Source of the DNA: Palsa-883 sp035696165
Lineage (GTDB): Bacteria; Pseudomonadota; Alphaproteobacteria; Acetobacterales; Acetobacteraceae
Length of the DNA: 64,000 nt
Assembly: GCA_035696165.1 (NCBI GenBank)
Contig: DASRQX010000351.1
Span: forward strand, 1-64,000
Direction of reading: 5' to 3'
The notes below the pieces were generated by a model. It saw only the letters and a program-made list of their open reading frames with translations. It ran no database searches and was not told the DNA's origin. Positions 34,399 to 43,451 of this stretch are shown in pieces. A program made the translations under genes and the position numbers. The stretch's first letter is position 1; every line of letters starts with the position of its first letter.

Positions 34399-34630
34399 CA
34401 GGTGGGGTTCGGCCGATCCGCAGTTCGGTTCGGATTTCCTCGGCCAGCAGCGGGTTCGCGCGCCGGATCTGGCCGGCACGCAAAGTGCTGGCGATGTCGG
34501 GCCGCCCCTGCATTTCCCAGGCTTCGAGGAACAGCAGGTCGCTGATCGCGGTCTCGTCCGGGGCGGCACGCAACGCCCGGCGCACCGCCTCTGTCAGCGG
34601 TCGGTGCCAAACTTCCGCATTGGGTGACAT
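34379..34630 (-). CDS. Small hypothetical protein
   Basis: 83 residues, helical and charged (VWHRPLTEAVRRALRAAPDE, AISDLLFLEAWEMQG), without signal peptide or membrane helix. The ATG has GGAGGGGGGGCC just upstream. Its 3' end overlaps the transporter remnant on the other strand. No family is recognised; coding character is judged from composition and the good ribosome-binding site. Confidence 0.5.
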   Translation of the reverse strand: MSPNAEVWHRPLTEAVRRALRAAPDETAISDLLFLEAWEMQGRPDIASTLRAGQIRRANPLLAEEIRTELRIGRTPPVSSRPQ

Positions 34631-34742
34631 GGCCCCCCCTCCCCCTGTTTCTTCGACGGCATTGAGCTAGGGAGATGGAGGCCGCTTCGCCATCCCCCGG
34701 TGCGTGACCGGAGGATGAAATCGACGTGGGGTGAATGCAATG

Positions 34743-36041
<1,299 letters not shown>

Positions 36042-36070
36042 GCGGGGCGCTCCTGTCGGGTCGGGGGGGC

Positions 36071-36097
36071 TATATAAAGATATCTGCATGTGTGCAA
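36071..36097 (-). promoter_or_regulatory. Possible ahcY promoter
   Basis: On the minus strand TTGCAC (36097-36092) is followed after 15-17 bases by TATATA/TATAGC, resembling a sigma-70 type promoter. It would give a short leader before the AGGAG of ahcY. The AT-rich patch stands out in a GC-rich region. Confidence 0.4.
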
Positions 36098-36142
36098 GTC
36101 TGAAATTCGGCAAGGCCAATTTGGCACCCGCCGCTCCATCTG

Positions 36143-36180
36143 CGGGCTTGGGCCGCGACTCGGATCAGGGTGGGGGAAGT
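36143..36180. repeat. Family A repeat, single degenerate copy
   Basis: GCGGGCTTGGGCCGCGACTC followed by GGATCAGGGTGGGGGAAG matches the family A core seen at 5668-5819 and 34019. It lies upstream of the ahcY promoter region. Confidence 0.6.
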
Positions 36181-36238
36181 GGTCCCGGTCCTGTTAATCC
36201 GGCCAGCTTGTCCGCCAGGTACCAGGCCCTGGACTGAA

Positions 36239-36573
36239 TACGGTCACGGCCTGAACCCGTGTGGATGGTCGCCCAATAAACGCAATGCGATCTGGCCGTC
36301 AGTCACGGTTTATCCGTCTGGTGCCGCGAAAACGGCGTAGGGTGATGTTCAGCGCACTGCCCTGTGCCCGGTCAGCCGGCTGACCGGGGGCGCTCGACGA
36401 AGAGGACGGGCCGACGGCGACGTTGGTGCCGATCAGCTGGGAGGCGTTCCGCTCGTAGCGGCTCACCGCGCCGTACCGGCCGACGCTACGGACGGACCTG
36501 CCGGTGCTACCCCGTAGGTTTCGGCCAGGCTGCCGGCGCCGACAGCTCCGTGGGACCCCCCCTTATCCGATAG
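36239..36573. other. Gene-free stretch with a perfect 22-base palindrome
   Basis: No convincing reading frame is seen in either direction. Its one clear feature is the exact palindrome at 36367-36388, with half-site CCCGGTCAGCC, which could bind a dimeric regulator or form a hairpin. The stretch lies between the ahcY leader and the DUF4267 gene and differs in word composition from its surroundings. Confidence 0.5.
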
Positions 36574-36954
36574 TCACACCGCGCCCAACGCCAGCGGGAC
36601 GCCGGCGAGCAGCATGAGCAACGCCGTGAACCCATGGATGCCGAATGCGCTCTTCGTCGAGCCGCTCGCCGCCAGAATCACCGACATGTCGCCGAAAGGA
36701 ATAATGGCTTCGACAACGAAGATGATTCCCACCATCTTCGGGCCACCCCAGACCATGAACGCGAAGACGGTCAGACCCGCGACGATGTCTCGGACACCCT
36801 TCAGGCAGAGCCACGAAGCGGTGACGGCATCGTCGGCCGTACGGGGCAGGCCGAAGCTACTCGTCGTCGCCCACGGCGTCACGACGTACTGCGTGCCCAA
36901 GAAGATGATCGCGACGGCCAGCCCTCCAGTGAGCCCATAAGCAGCGCCATGCAT
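36574..36954 (-). CDS. DUF4267 small membrane protein
   Basis: 126 residues with four hydrophobic helices; the segment GLPRTADDAVTASWLCLKGV, then RDIVAGLTVF and a helix with VVEAIIPFGD, fits the DUF4267 family. That family is common in actinobacteria, so transfer is possible. The ATG at 36954 has AGAGG upstream; a longer frame would run into the divergent toxin-antitoxin genes. Inner-membrane protein of unknown role. Confidence 0.75.
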   Translation of the reverse strand: MHGAAYGLTGGLAVAIIFLGTQYVVTPWATTSSFGLPRTADDAVTASWLCLKGVRDIVAGLTVFAFMVWGGPKMVGIIFVVEAIIPFGDMSVILAASGSTKSAFGIHGFTALLMLLAGVPLALGAV

Positions 36955-36988
36955 TCCGGTACCTCTTGATGCCTGATAGGCGGTGGGC

Positions 36989-37252
36989 ATGAGCCTGCGC
37001 ACCTTCCAGCGCCACAGGGACGTACCGTCGAGGCCGTTAAGTCAGGACCAAAGCGGGCGCACCTCGAGGTTCGCCGGAGTTCTGGCCAAGGCGATTGCGG
37101 TCTTCGGCTCGCAGGAAGCGGCGGAGCAGTGGCTGGAGCGCCCCGCCACCGGCCTGGACCAACGATGTCCGATCGACCTGTTGGCAACGCAGGCCGGCGT
37201 GCAGCTTGTCGAGGAGTTCCTGGAGCGTCTCGAGTACGGCGTTTACGTGTGA
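36989..37252 (+). CDS. Xre/MbcA/ParS-type (DUF2384) antitoxin, short at the N terminus
   Basis: About 87 residues from ATG 36989 (GTG 36983 also possible). The recognisable part is RTFQRHRDVPSRPLSQDQSG, then VFGSQEAAEQWLERPATGLD, PIDLLATQAGVQLVEEFLER and the ending LEYGVYV, the toxin-binding DUF2384 domain. Typical partners carry 30-50 more residues of Xre-type DNA-binding helices before this; a TAG at 36977 blocks extension. It may still bind the toxin but DNA binding is doubtful. Its stop overlaps the toxin start. Confidence 0.8.
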   Translation: MSLRTFQRHRDVPSRPLSQDQSGRTSRFAGVLAKAIAVFGSQEAAEQWLERPATGLDQRCPIDLLATQAGVQLVEEFLERLEYGVYV

Positions 37253-37758
37253 CGCCGCTGCCGCCGCCGCTTGGTGGCAGCGAGCTTGTGGTGTGGCGCC
37301 TGGACCAGGCGATCCTGGCCGCACATTGGGACAGCGGCGAAGGTGCTTATCGGGTGGGTGGGCGCTGGAACAGCAAGGGCGTGCGAGCGGTGTACTGCTC
37401 GATCGACCCTGCCACTGCAATTCTGGAGGTCGCGGTCCACAAGGGGTTCAAGGTGCTGGACGTGGTGTCGCACGTGCTGACGGCGGTGATCATCGCCGCG
37501 CCTGGAAATGTTCATGTCGTGGGTCCGGCGGATGTGCCCAATCCCAATTGGTTGCGGTCAGGAATCCCCAGTGCCGGCCAGCAGGCGTTTGGCGATGCGA
37601 TGCTGGCGCGGCACATGTTCGTTGTGATTCCCAGCGCGGTTACGACGCATAGCTGGAATCTGATCTTCGCGGGAGCGGCCGCGGCGGGGGCCTACGCTGT
37701 CAGGTCGCAGGAGCCGTTCGCGCTGGAGACGCGGCTGCATCCACCGGTGACACCGTGA
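37249..37758 (+). CDS. RES-domain toxin
   Basis: 169 residues from a GTG that overlaps the antitoxin TGA (GTGA). The RES family ADP-ribosylates or breaks down NAD. Visible parts: WRLDQAILAAHWDSGEGAYR, the GGRWNSKGVRAVYCS block that gives the family its Arg/Tyr/Ser character, and LEVAVHKGF with the conserved Glu. The end MFVVIPSAVTTHSWNLIF is also usual. The pair forms a type II toxin-antitoxin module, with neutralisation dependent on the shortened antitoxin. Confidence 0.85.
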   Translation: MTPLPPPLGGSELVVWRLDQAILAAHWDSGEGAYRVGGRWNSKGVRAVYCSIDPATAILEVAVHKGFKVLDVVSHVLTAVIIAAPGNVHVVGPADVPNPNWLRSGIPSAGQQAFGDAMLARHMFVVIPSAVTTHSWNLIFAGAAAAGAYAVRSQEPFALETRLHPPVTP

Positions 37759-37793
37759 CGTCGGCTTGGGCGGGATGCTGAGCAAGCAAGTAA

Positions 37794-37962
37794 TTTAACC
37801 GCAAATGACGCAAATGGATCCGTACTGAACCGGATTTCCGAGCCAGACCTCAGCTTTCCTGTGGCTTGACGATCGACTTCGGCAACCCACACCCCGAAAA
37901 TTGCCTGCGTGGCTCGGTCGCTGGCGCGGCCAGCGGCCCATTTGCGTTCATTTGCGGTTAAA
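37794..37962. repeat. Inverted repeat of 24 bases enclosing 120 bases
   Basis: TTTAACCGCAAATGACGCAA at 37794 is mirrored by TTGCGTTCATTTGCGGTTAA ending at 37960, with one base difference. The segment between has no gene. It lies between the RES toxin and hemB and looks like a miniature element or the scar of one; the AT-rich arms contrast with the region. Confidence 0.7.
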
Positions 37963-38129
37963 AAACCTTCTTTGCCAAGCTGATCCAACGGCCATGCGGT
38001 GAAGGTTGCAAAACGAGGCCGGCATCCAATGTGCATGTGGCCCCGTGGCGAACCACGCTCATTTGCGATCGTCCGAGTGTCGCGCCTATCTTGCGCGCCC
38101 CTCGGGGCATTGCCCAAGGAGGCCCGCAC

Positions 38130-39104
38130 ATGGTTCCCGCGTTCCCGCTGACCCGCTTCCGCCGGCTGCGCTCCAGCCAGGCGTTGCGTGACCTGGTGCA
38201 GGAAACCACCGTTACGCTCAACGACCTGATCTATCCGATCTTTGTCGAGGAGGAGTTGGACGACTTCGCTCCGGTCGACAGCATGCCCGGCGTATTTCGC
38301 ATCCCGGAGCGCAAGCTGGCGGCGACCGTGAAGCAGATCGCCGGCGCCGGCGTCCGCGCGCTGATGCTGTTCGGCGTGTCGCATCACAAGGACGCTGATG
38401 GTAGCGACTCGTGGAACCCGACGGGGCTGCTGGCGCGGATGATCCAGCGCTCCAAGGAGGCGGCGCCGGGCCTGGTGGTGATCTCCGACACCTGCTTCTG
38501 CGAATACACCTCACACGGGCATTGCGGCGTGATCGCGCAGGGCGACGTGCACAACGACCATACGATCGAGAACCTCGCCCGCCAGGCGTTGGTCGCGGCG
38601 AAGGCGGGGGCGGACATGATCGCGCCGTCCGCGATGATGGACGGCCAAGTGGCGGCGATCCGCCATGCGCTGGACGGCAATGGGTTCGAGACCACGCCGA
38701 TCATGGCATATTCGTCGAAATTCGCCTCGGCGTTCTACGGGCCGTTCCGGGCCGCCGCGGGCTGCGATCTTCAGGGCGACCGCAAGGCCTATCAGTTGAA
38801 CCCGTTCAATGCCCGCGAGGCGCTGCGTGAGTCGCTGTCGGATGAGGCCGAGGGTGCCGATATCCTGATGGTGAAGCCCGGCATGCCGTATCTGGATGTG
38901 CTGGCCCGGGTGCGCCAGCAGACGCTGCTGCCGATCGCGGCGTATCAAGTCAGCGGCGAATACGCGATGATCAAGTTCGCTGCCCAGGCCGGCGCGATCG
39001 ATGAGGCGAGGGTGGTGCGGGAAGCGCTCGGCGCGTTCAAGCGCGCTGGGGCCGATCTGATCCTGACCTACTTCGCCATGGACATCGCCCGGCAGGGCTT
39101 TTGA
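38130..39104 (+). CDS. hemB: Delta-aminolevulinic acid dehydratase (porphobilinogen synthase)
   Basis: 324 residues. Joins two aminolevulinate molecules into porphobilinogen for heme and chlorophyll-type pigments. The two Schiff-base lysines are Lys197 (YSSKFASAFYGPFR) and Lys249 (LMVKPGMPYLD). The metal loop SDTCFCEYTSHGHCG has three cysteines (122, 124, 132), so this is the zinc-using type, as in E. coli, not the Mg-only type known from Bradyrhizobium. The ATG follows AAGGAGG. The stop codon lies inside a short tandem repeat. Confidence 0.96.
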   Translation: MVPAFPLTRFRRLRSSQALRDLVQETTVTLNDLIYPIFVEEELDDFAPVDSMPGVFRIPERKLAATVKQIAGAGVRALMLFGVSHHKDADGSDSWNPTGLLARMIQRSKEAAPGLVVISDTCFCEYTSHGHCGVIAQGDVHNDHTIENLARQALVAAKAGADMIAPSAMMDGQVAAIRHALDGNGFETTPIMAYSSKFASAFYGPFRAAAGCDLQGDRKAYQLNPFNAREALRESLSDEAEGADILMVKPGMPYLDVLARVRQQTLLPIAAYQVSGEYAMIKFAAQAGAIDEARVVREALGAFKRAGADLILTYFAMDIARQGF

Positions 39105-39176
39105 ACGGCGGGGCTTTTGAAGACTGGGGGCTTTTGAAGACTGGGGCTTTTTGAATCGTGGGGCTTCTGAAGCCCA
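39093..39176. repeat. Tandem GGGCTTTTGAA repeats over the hemB stop
   Basis: Five imperfect units built on GGGGCTTTTGAAGACTG run from the last hemB codons into the gap; the first unit contains the hemB TGA and the last ends in a small hairpin (GGGCTTCTGAAGCCC). This may have grown by slippage and may serve as terminator. Confidence 0.7.
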
Positions 39177-39216
39177 GGGTTGTTGAGCCCAGCGCTACCA
39201 GCGGAGAACAAATCAG

Positions 39217-39954
39217 ATGGCCGAGCGGCAACGCGTCCTTCTGCTGACCGGAGCCAGCCGCGGCATCGGTCATGCCACGGTGAAAACGTTCAGCGACAAC
39301 GGCTGGCGGGTGCTGACGATCTCGCGCCAGCCGTTCGATCCGCGCTGCCCGTGGGAGGGCGGGGCGAAGAACCACATCCAACTCGATCTGTCGGACATGG
39401 GGCTGGTGCAGGCCGAGATGCCGCGGCTGCGCGACATCGTGGGCGAGGGACTGGACGCGCTGATCAACAATGCCGCGGTGTCGCCGAAGCGGCCGGATGG
39501 CGGGAAGATCTCGACGGTCGAGATGAGCTACGCCGACTGGCTGCATGTTTTCAATGTGAACTTCTTCGCTTGCCTGGCGCTGGTGCAGGGGTTGCGCGGG
39601 CCGCTAGAGGCGGCGCGTGGGACGGTGGTGAACATGAGCTCGATCGTGGGGTCGCGGGTGCATCCGTTCGCCTCGGCGGCCTATGCGACCTCGAAGGCGG
39701 CGCTGTGGGCGCTGACGCGGGAGTTGGCGGCGGATTTCGGACGGGTTGGCGTGCGGGTGAACGCGGTGTCGCCGGGCGAGATCGATACTGGGATTTTGTC
39801 ACCGGGAACCGAGGCGATTGTCGATCGCGATATTCCGCTGCATCGCCTGGGCAAGCCGAAGGAAGTCGCGGATTTGCTGCTGTTCTTGTGCTCGCAGACC
39901 GCGAGTTATATTTCGGGGTCGGAGATTCATATTGATGGCGGGCAGCGGGTGTAG
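39217..39954 (+). CDS. Short-chain dehydrogenase/reductase
   Basis: 245 residues. TGASRGIG at 11-18 binds the cofactor, then INNAAVS, the catalytic Ser in NMSSIVGS, and Tyr/Lys in YATSKAAL. It ends with the classical ISGSEIHIDGGQRV. Substrate unknown. GGAGAAC precedes the ATG. Nothing nearby points to a pathway; it sits between hemB and the decayed small-ORF cluster. Confidence 0.9.
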   Translation: MAERQRVLLLTGASRGIGHATVKTFSDNGWRVLTISRQPFDPRCPWEGGAKNHIQLDLSDMGLVQAEMPRLRDIVGEGLDALINNAAVSPKRPDGGKISTVEMSYADWLHVFNVNFFACLALVQGLRGPLEAARGTVVNMSSIVGSRVHPFASAAYATSKAALWALTRELAADFGRVGVRVNAVSPGEIDTGILSPGTEAIVDRDIPLHRLGKPKEVADLLLFLCSQTASYISGSEIHIDGGQRV

Positions 39955-40079
39955 GCTAGGCGCTCGCCTTGCATCCTAGGCACCGATCGCGGACAGGGTC
40001 TTGAAATTACCCCGTGGCAGATGACCTTCCTGCGGCCCGCTCTGAGTTGTGCTATAGGTTAGCTCCCAGGAAGGTGTTT

Positions 40080-40240
40080 ATGGCGGGATCCAAAATCCCT
40101 TCGATCTTCCCCTTGATGAAGCAGCTGATACCGCTGCTGATGCAGAAATTGACGCGGGCAAGGGCGTGCCACACGAGCGTATACGCGAGTGGCTGCTGAA
40201 GCTGGCCAAAGGCGAGAGAGTTCCGCCGCCCGAAGCGTGA
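40080..40240 (+). pseudogene. Frameshifted antitoxin-like gene
   Basis: ATG 40080 with AGGAAGG upstream begins MAGSKIP, but the typical small-antitoxin sequence continues in another frame: PFDLPLDEAADTAADAEI, DAGKGVPHERIREWL and a final PPPEA with TGA at 40238-40240. That frame has no start codon of its own downstream of a TAG at 40055. One indel near 40095-40105 would rejoin them. The pattern (acidic helix, H-E-x-x-x-x-W-L) is common in addiction-module antidotes. No clear toxin gene follows. Confidence 0.55.
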
Positions 40241-40392
40241 ACGGCGTGCAGACGGTGGAGCTTTACGGCGCGAACCCGGAAATCCGTCTGCGGGATATGC
40301 TCGCGAAGCTCGCGACGCCCCCCGATCCGTCGGATCAACGAACTGATGCCGTGGCGATGCCGCCCTCATTCCGAGAACGGGCCGAACCATGA
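40237..40392 (+). CDS. Small hypothetical protein in a coupled cluster
   Basis: 51 residues starting GTG, overlapping the preceding TGA (GTGA), and ending with a TGA that overlaps the next ATG (ATGA). Both junctions suggest translation in series. Sequence: VELYGANPEIRLRDMLAKLA and a Pro/Asp-rich tail. No family is recognised. It might be part of a decayed toxin-antitoxin operon. Confidence 0.4.
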   Translation: MNGVQTVELYGANPEIRLRDMLAKLATPPDPSDQRTDAVAMPPSFRERAEP

Positions 40393-40742
40393 AGAACATC
40401 CAGATCATTGATGACGCCGCAAACTGCACATTCAGCCTTTTCCAGGCGACGGATGAGGAGGATCTCCGTAGTCTACCGAGGCAAGCGGATGTCTTGGAAG
40501 CGCTGAACCGCATATGGGAGAGGCCGATTCGAAAGCAGGATGCCCACGGCATCCACGGTACCCTCTTCTATGAGTTGGAACGCTACAAGAAGTGGTACCG
40601 CGAGAAGCGAGAAGACGCCGTCGACGCGCCGGCTATCAACCAAGCGCAGCGCCGCCGCCTCTTCGCGACGCCCGCCGACCTGGCCCAACTCGCAGAAATC
40701 TGCAGAGTCGGCTGGACGCAAAAGTCAAGCTCTATCGACTAG
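40389..40742 (+). CDS. Hypothetical protein of a small widespread family
   Basis: 117 residues. MKNIQIIDDAANCTFSLFQA at the start and IWERPI, HGIHGTLFYELERYKKW in the middle form a pattern I associate with short uncharacterised bacterial proteins found near toxin-antitoxin and mobile genes; a segment that usually separates the two (after ATDEE) seems shortened. Soluble, with no signal peptide. Function unknown. Confidence 0.55.
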   Translation: MKNIQIIDDAANCTFSLFQATDEEDLRSLPRQADVLEALNRIWERPIRKQDAHGIHGTLFYELERYKKWYREKREDAVDAPAINQAQRRRLFATPADLAQLAEICRVGWTQKSSSID

Positions 40743-40849
40743 ATCAAGCTTTATGCCGGCATACCAATCGCCGAAGAATTGGCCCACCGGCACTGCGCCC
40801 ACGTCATGCTGGCCGGGGCCGGGATCCGCGATTTTTTTGCTGCACGAAG

Positions 40850-40890
40850 GCAACTCGTGGATGCCGACCTGCGCCGGCATGACGGCAGGG
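40850..40890. repeat. Dispersed repeat family C copy
   Basis: CTCGTGGATGCCGACCTGCG and the following CCGGCATGAC form the hairpin core of family C, lying just after the rho stop codon where it could act in transcription termination. Confidence 0.65.
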
Positions 40891-40894
40891 ATCG

Positions 40895-42169
40895 TTACGT
40901 ATTCATCGCATCGAAGAAATCGTTGTTCGTCTTGCTGTATTTCAGCTTGTCCAACAGGAACTCCATCGCATCCACGGTGCCCATCGGGTTCAGGATGCGG
41001 CGCAGCACCCACATCTTCGATAGCGTGCCCTTCTCGACCAGCAGCTCTTCCTTGCGGGTGCCCGACTTGGTGATGTCGATCGCCGGGAAGGTGCGCTTGT
41101 CGGACAGCTTGCGGTCGAGGATGATTTCCGAGTTGCCGGTGCCCTTGAACTCTTCGAAGATCACCTCGTCCATCCGGCTGCCGGTGTCGATCAGCGCGGT
41201 GGCGATGATGGTCAGGCTGCCGCCTTCCTCGATGTTGCGGGCGGCGCCGAAGAAGCGCTTCGGGCGTTGTAGCGCGTTGGCGTCCACGCCGCCGGTCAGC
41301 ACCTTGCCGGACGATGGCACAACCGTGTTGTAGGCGCGCGCCAGGCGGGTGATGCTGTCCAGCAGGATCACCACGTCGCGCTTATGTTCGACTAGGCGCT
41401 TGGCTTTTTCCAGCACCATCTCGGTCACCTGCACGTGGCGGGTAGCGGGTTCGTCGAAGGTCGAGGCGATCACCTCGCCCTTGACCGATCGCACCATGTC
41501 GGTGACTTCCTCCGGCCGCTCGTCGATCAGCAGCACGATCAGGAAGACTTCCGGGTGGTTGGCGGCGATCGCGGTGGCGATGTTCTGCAGCATCACCGTC
41601 TTGCCGGTGCGCGGCGGCGCGACGATCAGTGCGCGTTGGCCCTTGCCGACCGGGGAGATCAGATCGATCACCCTCGGCGTGTAGTCCTTGGTCGGACCCT
41701 TCGCGACCGACTGGAAGTTCTCGACCTCCATCTTCAGCCGTTCGTCGGGGTACAGCGGGGTGAGGTTGTCGAAGTTGATTCGGTGGCGCACCGCCTCGGG
41801 CGGCTCGAAGTTGACGGTGTCGACCTTCAGCAGCGCGAAGTAGCGCTCGCCATCCTTGGGCGCGCGGATTTGGCCTTCCACCGAGTCGCCGGTGCGCAAG
41901 CCGAACCGCCGCACCTGGGTGGGGCTGACATAAATGTCGTCCGGCCCGGGCAGGTAATTGGCCTCCGGGCTGCGCAGGAAGCCGAAGCCGTCGGGCAGGA
42001 TTTCCAGCGTGCCTTCGCCGTGGATTGCCTGGTCGTTCTCCGCCAGGTTCTTCAGGATCGCGAACAGCATGTCCTGCTTGCGCAGGGACGAGGCGTTCTC
42101 GATCTGCAGGGATTCAGCGAAGCTCAGCAGGTCTGCTGGGGATTTGGCCTTGAGTTCGGCGAGATGCAT
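40895..42169 (-). CDS. rho: Transcription termination factor Rho
   Basis: 424 residues. The N-terminal RNA-binding OB domain (about 52-120, GFGFLRSPEANYLPGPDDIY) is followed by the hexameric ATPase with Walker A APPRTGKT at 185-192, the Walker B region VVILLDSITRLARAYN, and Q-loop/R-loop parts including TALIDTGSRMDEVIFEEFKG. Rho ends untranslated transcripts using ATP. Length is normal. It is transcribed towards the decayed cluster and ends near a family C hairpin. Confidence 0.97.
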   Translation of the reverse strand: MHLAELKAKSPADLLSFAESLQIENASSLRKQDMLFAILKNLAENDQAIHGEGTLEILPDGFGFLRSPEANYLPGPDDIYVSPTQVRRFGLRTGDSVEGQIRAPKDGERYFALLKVDTVNFEPPEAVRHRINFDNLTPLYPDERLKMEVENFQSVAKGPTKDYTPRVIDLISPVGKGQRALIVAPPRTGKTVMLQNIATAIAANHPEVFLIVLLIDERPEEVTDMVRSVKGEVIASTFDEPATRHVQVTEMVLEKAKRLVEHKRDVVILLDSITRLARAYNTVVPSSGKVLTGGVDANALQRPKRFFGAARNIEEGGSLTIIATALIDTGSRMDEVIFEEFKGTGNSEIILDRKLSDKRTFPAIDITKSGTRKEELLVEKGTLSKMWVLRRILNPMGTVDAMEFLLDKLKYSKTNNDFFDAMNT

Positions 42170-42331
42170 CGTCGTGTGGTCGCTCTGATTGATGACGGAC
42201 TTGGGCGGGGATGCCCGGTCTTCGGACGCCGACTCATCGCTGGTGGATGTCCGGTTGCCGATCCGTCTTTGGGATGTAAAGGCGGCGATTGATCGCCACG
42301 GAGAGGAGGGAATCGCACCCTAGGCATGCGT

Positions 42332-42345
42332 TTGACCCAGGTCAA
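42332..42345. promoter_or_regulatory. FNR/CRP-like palindrome upstream of rho
   Basis: TTGACCCAGGTCAA is an inverted repeat with half-site TTGAC and spacing like that of FNR/FnrL-type operators. It lies about 160 bases before the rho start in a 313-base gap that has no gene. Binding is inferred from pattern alone. Confidence 0.35.
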
Positions 42346-42482
42346 CGTGGGCCACATGGGCGCGGGGCGGGGCGGCGTCAACCCCCTTGAGTCGCGACAG
42401 GCCGGGATATGCCGGGTCGTATGCCCGGGCGTGAATGGGGTCCAGCCGGGGGGCCGGAGCACGGTCTGGGCGCGGGCTTTGT

Positions 42483-43421
42483 CTACAGCCCGCGCTCGGC
42501 GAGAGCGAGGAAGAACTCGGAATACCGGCCGCGGCTTTCGCCGCCCCATGCTTCATAGGCTTGCATCAGGCGGCGATGGCGCTCCTCGGACAGGTCGAGG
42601 CTGGGCGGGAACAGCCACACATCGGCGCGTCGACGCAGTGCCAGCAGGTCCCATTCCGCGCCGATCGGGCGGGCCGTGGAGGGGCGGGCGAAAAACAATC
42701 GATGCGCATTGCCGCCACGGAACGCCGCGAGTTGTCCGGCGTCCGGCCCGAAGCGCAACGCCCAGTCGAGCGTCGAGCGGTAGGTCTCGTCCCGCCAGAG
42801 CGCGACCGGCCACTCGCTGCCCCAGATCAACCGGTTCCAGCCGAGCCGGCGCACCAACGCGCCGGCCCAGTCCGCCAAGGGCAGGTGGCCGAGCGCACCG
42901 TGTCGGGTGAACGCGACCGAAACGCGCGGATGGTCGAACAGCCGCGCGACCTCCGGGTCGGCGTCGAGCAGGGCCGGATCGGCCGGTCCGCCGAAGTGTC
43001 CGGCAATCGCGGCGCAGGCCGGGTAGCGGTCAAGGAAAGCAGCGACCGGCCGGGCAGCCTGGGCAAGTCCACGTTCCCCCACCACCAGCGCGATCGCGCC
43101 GGCCGCGCCGATCGGCTCCAGCAGGCCGGGATCGCTGGCGATCAGCGCGGCGGGCAGCCGGATGCCGGAGAATCCGCTGTCGAGCTGGGCATCAATCGCG
43201 TCGCGCACCCGCGCCGGGGTTTCGCCGGTCGGCATGCCAAGGGCGCGGAATCGATCTGGATGAGCGACGATCGCGCGCGACAGTTCCTGGATGTCGGGGC
43301 AGGTCTCGGCGGTGCTGAGCACCGCGGCATCGATCCCGTGGCGGTCCATCAGGCGCAGGCAATCGTCGGTGGACAGGAAGCGCGGCAGGGAGACGTGGGC
43401 ATAGGCGTCGATGATCGGCAT
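42483..43421 (-). CDS. Amidohydrolase-family protein (amidohydrolase 2 type)
   Basis: 312 residues of the metal-dependent TIM-barrel group that includes decarboxylases and lactonases. The N terminus IIDAYAHVSL has a variant of the HxH strand with one His replaced, GHFGGP and RLIWGSEWPVA give the later His and the metal-type Asp position (here Glu, in the GSEWP variant). Substitutions suggest altered metal use. It lies downstream of the GntR regulator in the same direction and could act on the compound taken up by the neighbouring sugar-type importer. Confidence 0.8.
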   Translation of the reverse strand: MPIIDAYAHVSLPRFLSTDDCLRLMDRHGIDAAVLSTAETCPDIQELSRAIVAHPDRFRALGMPTGETPARVRDAIDAQLDSGFSGIRLPAALIASDPGLLEPIGAAGAIALVVGERGLAQAARPVAAFLDRYPACAAIAGHFGGPADPALLDADPEVARLFDHPRVSVAFTRHGALGHLPLADWAGALVRRLGWNRLIWGSEWPVALWRDETYRSTLDWALRFGPDAGQLAAFRGGNAHRLFFARPSTARPIGAEWDLLALRRRADVWLFPPSLDLSEERHRRLMQAYEAWGGESRGRYSEFFLALAERGL

Positions 43422-43451
43422 CGTTGTCTCCGCGATCAGGTGTTGTGGCGG

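Noticed and set aside
36239..36573. Possible gene in the stretch between ahcY and DUF4267
   Set aside because: Reading frames give Arg/Pro-rich artefacts without motifs or ribosome-binding sites.
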